A stretch of 14,761 bases of DNA from DATDVD01 sp035290065. Its GTDB lineage: Bacteria > Pseudomonadota > Gammaproteobacteria > Coxiellales > Coxiellaceae. The DNA is taken from NCBI GenBank assembly GCA_035290065.1, contig DATDVD010000060.1:1-14761 (forward strand), given 5' to 3'. Under the pieces are notes generated by a model that did not search any database, was not told the origin of the DNA, and saw only the letters and a program-made list of their open reading frames with translations. Below, one piece after another: positions 13,612 to 14,761 of the stretch. The first letter of the stretch is position 1. The number at the start of each line of letters is the position of its first letter. Position numbers and translations under genes: made by a program.

Positions 13612-14556
13612 TTAAGATGATTTTTTGGCAGCCTTTTTTTCCGTTTTCACGGGTTTTTCTGTTTTTTTAGCAGCTGCTTTTTTGATAGCTGGTTTTGCTT
13701 TCACAGCTTTCGGTTTTTCAACAGGAGGAATTTCTTCTACTTCCTCAACATCCGCTTCAGTACCGCCTTCTTCCATAATTTCTGTGGCTTTTCGTACTAA
13801 ACGGCGTTTTTTCACTACCACTTCTTTTTTATCCGCTTCTGCTTCAGTGGCTTCAACAGGCAATGGTTCTGTTTCTGCACGTTTTTCCAGAATAACATTG
13901 GCTAATGCACTGCAGTATAAACGAATAGAGCGTTGTGCATCATCATTGCCTGGAATAGGATAATCAATGCCTTCTGGGCTGCTGTTAGTGTCAACGATAC
14001 CGACTACAGGAATACCTAACCGTTTTGCTTCTGTAATAGCAATTTTTTCGGCACCTACATCAATTACGAATAATATGTCAGGCAATCCACCCATGTCTTT
14101 AATGCCATCGAGTATAGAAGCCAACTTATCTTTTTCTCGCATTAATTGCAGCATTTCTTTTTTGGTTAAACCTTCCAAGGCTTTTACATTGCTTAATTGT
14201 TCTTCCAATACTTTTAATCGTTTAATCGACTGACGAATGGTTTTATAGTTGGTTAACATACCACCTAACCAACGATAATTCACATAAGGCATACCGCAAC
14301 GTGCCGCTTCTTCACGAATAATGTCACGAGCAGCATATTTTGTTCCAACAAAAAGAATACGACCGCGTCTAGCAGCCACATCACCCATAAATTTCAGAGC
14401 TCGATTAAATAAAGGTAAGGTTTCGTCTAAGTTAATAATGTGAATTTCATGGCGTGCGCCATAAATATAAGGCGCCATTTTGGGATTCCAGAAGCGCTTT
14501 TTGTGGCCAAAATGAACGCCCGCTTCCAGCATTTCGCGCATGCTAACGATTGACAT
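13612..14556 (-). CDS. rpsB: 30S ribosomal protein S2 with long charged C-terminal tail
   Basis: Small-subunit ribosomal protein. Residues 1 to about 226 form the standard S2 core: SMREMLEAGVHFGHKKRFWNPKM, FVGTKYAARDII, YRWLGGMLTNYKTI, and PDILFVIDVGAEKIAI through DYPIPGNDDAQRSI. E. coli S2 is 241 residues; this one is 314. The extra tail alternates acidic (about 227-243), basic (244-257), acidic (258-280) and finally Lys-Ala-Pro-rich (281-314, KAKPAIKKAAAKK and onward) segments. It is in frame, with no sign of frameshift, and ends just before the tsf Shine-Dalgarno. GGAG lies 7 nt before the ATG. First gene of its operon, with a promoter and a structured leader upstream that may bind S2 itself. 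Confidence 0.97.
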   Translation of the reverse strand: MSIVSMREMLEAGVHFGHKKRFWNPKMAPYIYGARHEIHIINLDETLPLFNRALKFMGDVAARRGRILFVGTKYAARDIIREEAARCGMPYVNYRWLGGMLTNYKTIRQSIKRLKVLEEQLSNVKALEGLTKKEMLQLMREKDKLASILDGIKDMGGLPDILFVIDVGAEKIAITEAKRLGIPVVGIVDTNSSPEGIDYPIPGNDDAQRSIRLYCSALANVILEKRAETEPLPVEATEAEADKKEVVVKKRRLVRKATEIMEEGGTEADVEEVEEIPPVEKPKAVKAKPAIKKAAAKKTEKPVKTEKKAAKKSS

Positions 14557-14581
14557 GTTTTTTCTCCAGGGTTAGGTCTCC

Positions 14582-14639
14582 CATTTGCCCTTCGCTCGAC
14601 TCGCTTTCACGAGCACCCCAAGCCAAGTATCAGCAAATG
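14582..14639 (-). promoter_or_regulatory. structured 5' leader of rpsB, candidate S2 autoregulatory RNA
   Basis: Within the predicted leader, CATTTGC (14639-14633 on the minus strand) pairs perfectly with GCAAATG (14588-14582), enclosing about 44 nt that include an inner 5-bp stem GCTCG/CGAGC (14614-14610 and 14598-14594). The outer stem ends about 25 nt before the rpsB ATG. In E. coli the rpsB leader is structured and S2 represses its own operon through it; whether this RNA works the same way is inferred. Confidence 0.45.
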
Positions 14640-14669
14640 TTCGAAATTTATTGCACTTACAGGCCGTGG

Positions 14670-14698
14670 TTTATACCATAGGTGAACCCTAAGAACAA
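14670..14698 (-). promoter_or_regulatory. sigma70-type promoter of the rpsB operon
   Basis: On the minus strand TTGTTC (14698-14693), a 17-nt spacer and TATAAA (14675-14670) predict a start near 14663 and a leader of about 105 nt before rpsB. The 4-of-6 or better matches and ideal spacing make it the best candidate upstream of rpsB. Confidence 0.6.
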
Positions 14699-14702
14699 GT
14701 AG

Positions 14703-14722
14703 GGGCAGACCGCGGTCTGCCC
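14703..14722. repeat. perfect 20-bp palindrome
   Basis: GGGCAGACCG followed by its exact reverse complement CGGTCTGCCC, centred on CCGCGG. It starts 4 bp upstream of the rpsB -35 hexamer. Neither strand has a T run after it, so a standard intrinsic terminator is unlikely. The heptamer GGGCAGA recurs at 14753-14759, exactly 50 bp away, near the window edge. It could be an operator, a dispersed palindromic repeat, or the end of a terminator for an unseen gene. Confidence 0.7.
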
Positions 14723-14761
14723 GAGCAAATTCTAAATCTTGCGCTACATTCTGGGCAGAGC

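Noticed and set aside
13625..13963. Plus-strand open frame rich in Phe, Ser and Ala over the rpsB tail
   Set aside because: It is the antisense shadow of the Lys/Ala/Glu-rich S2 tail; it has no ribosome site or independent support.

Overview
The window looks like the chromosome of a gammaproteobacterium. The gene content points to the Legionellales, probably a relative of Coxiella. It carries a gammaproteobacterial-type block of rpsB, tsf, frr, uppS, cdsA, bamA, skp, lpxD, fabZ and lpxA, together with a full lower mevalonate pathway, which is uncommon in this class but known from Coxiella and Legionella. The assignment is an inference from gene content, not from a database search. The DNA is moderately AT-rich and almost fully coding. 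No tRNA, rRNA, CRISPR array, insertion sequence or transposase is visible.

Layout. Positions 1-4608, minus strand, hold an outer-membrane biogenesis operon read bamA, skp, lpxD, fabZ, lpxA (lpxA is cut by the left edge). A very good sigma70 promoter lies upstream of bamA, and a hairpin sits across the bamA stop codon. Positions 4720-10552, plus strand, hold six isoprenoid genes: idi, a class I-like HMG-CoA reductase, HMG-CoA synthase, mevalonate kinase, a second mevalonate-kinase-like GHMP kinase (probable phosphomevalonate kinase) and diphosphomevalonate decarboxylase. The reductase appears to have its own promoter, and the last five genes are tightly packed or overlapping. Positions 10627-14556, minus strand, hold rpsB, tsf, frr, uppS, cdsA in one close-packed operon. 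Its upstream region has a promoter, a structured leader and a perfect 20-bp palindrome.

How it fits together. In most gammaproteobacteria this block reads rpsB, tsf, pyrH, frr, uppS, cdsA, dxr, rseP, bamA and onward. Here the mevalonate cluster lies exactly where dxr (first committed step of the competing MEP pathway) and rseP would be, and pyrH is missing between tsf and frr. The mevalonate enzymes would make isopentenyl diphosphate, Idi converts part of it to dimethylallyl diphosphate, and the neighbouring UppS consumes isopentenyl diphosphate to make the undecaprenyl carrier for the cell wall. CdsA feeds phospholipid synthesis; LpxA, LpxD and FabZ act in lipid A and fatty acid synthesis; BamA and Skp assemble outer-membrane proteins.

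The main points of interest are the apparent in-place pathway swap, the pair of divergent mevalonate-kinase-like enzymes, a BamA with a substituted loop-6 motif and unusual C-terminus, and a ribosomal protein S2 with a long charged tail. Most of the window is otherwise recognisable housekeeping sequence.
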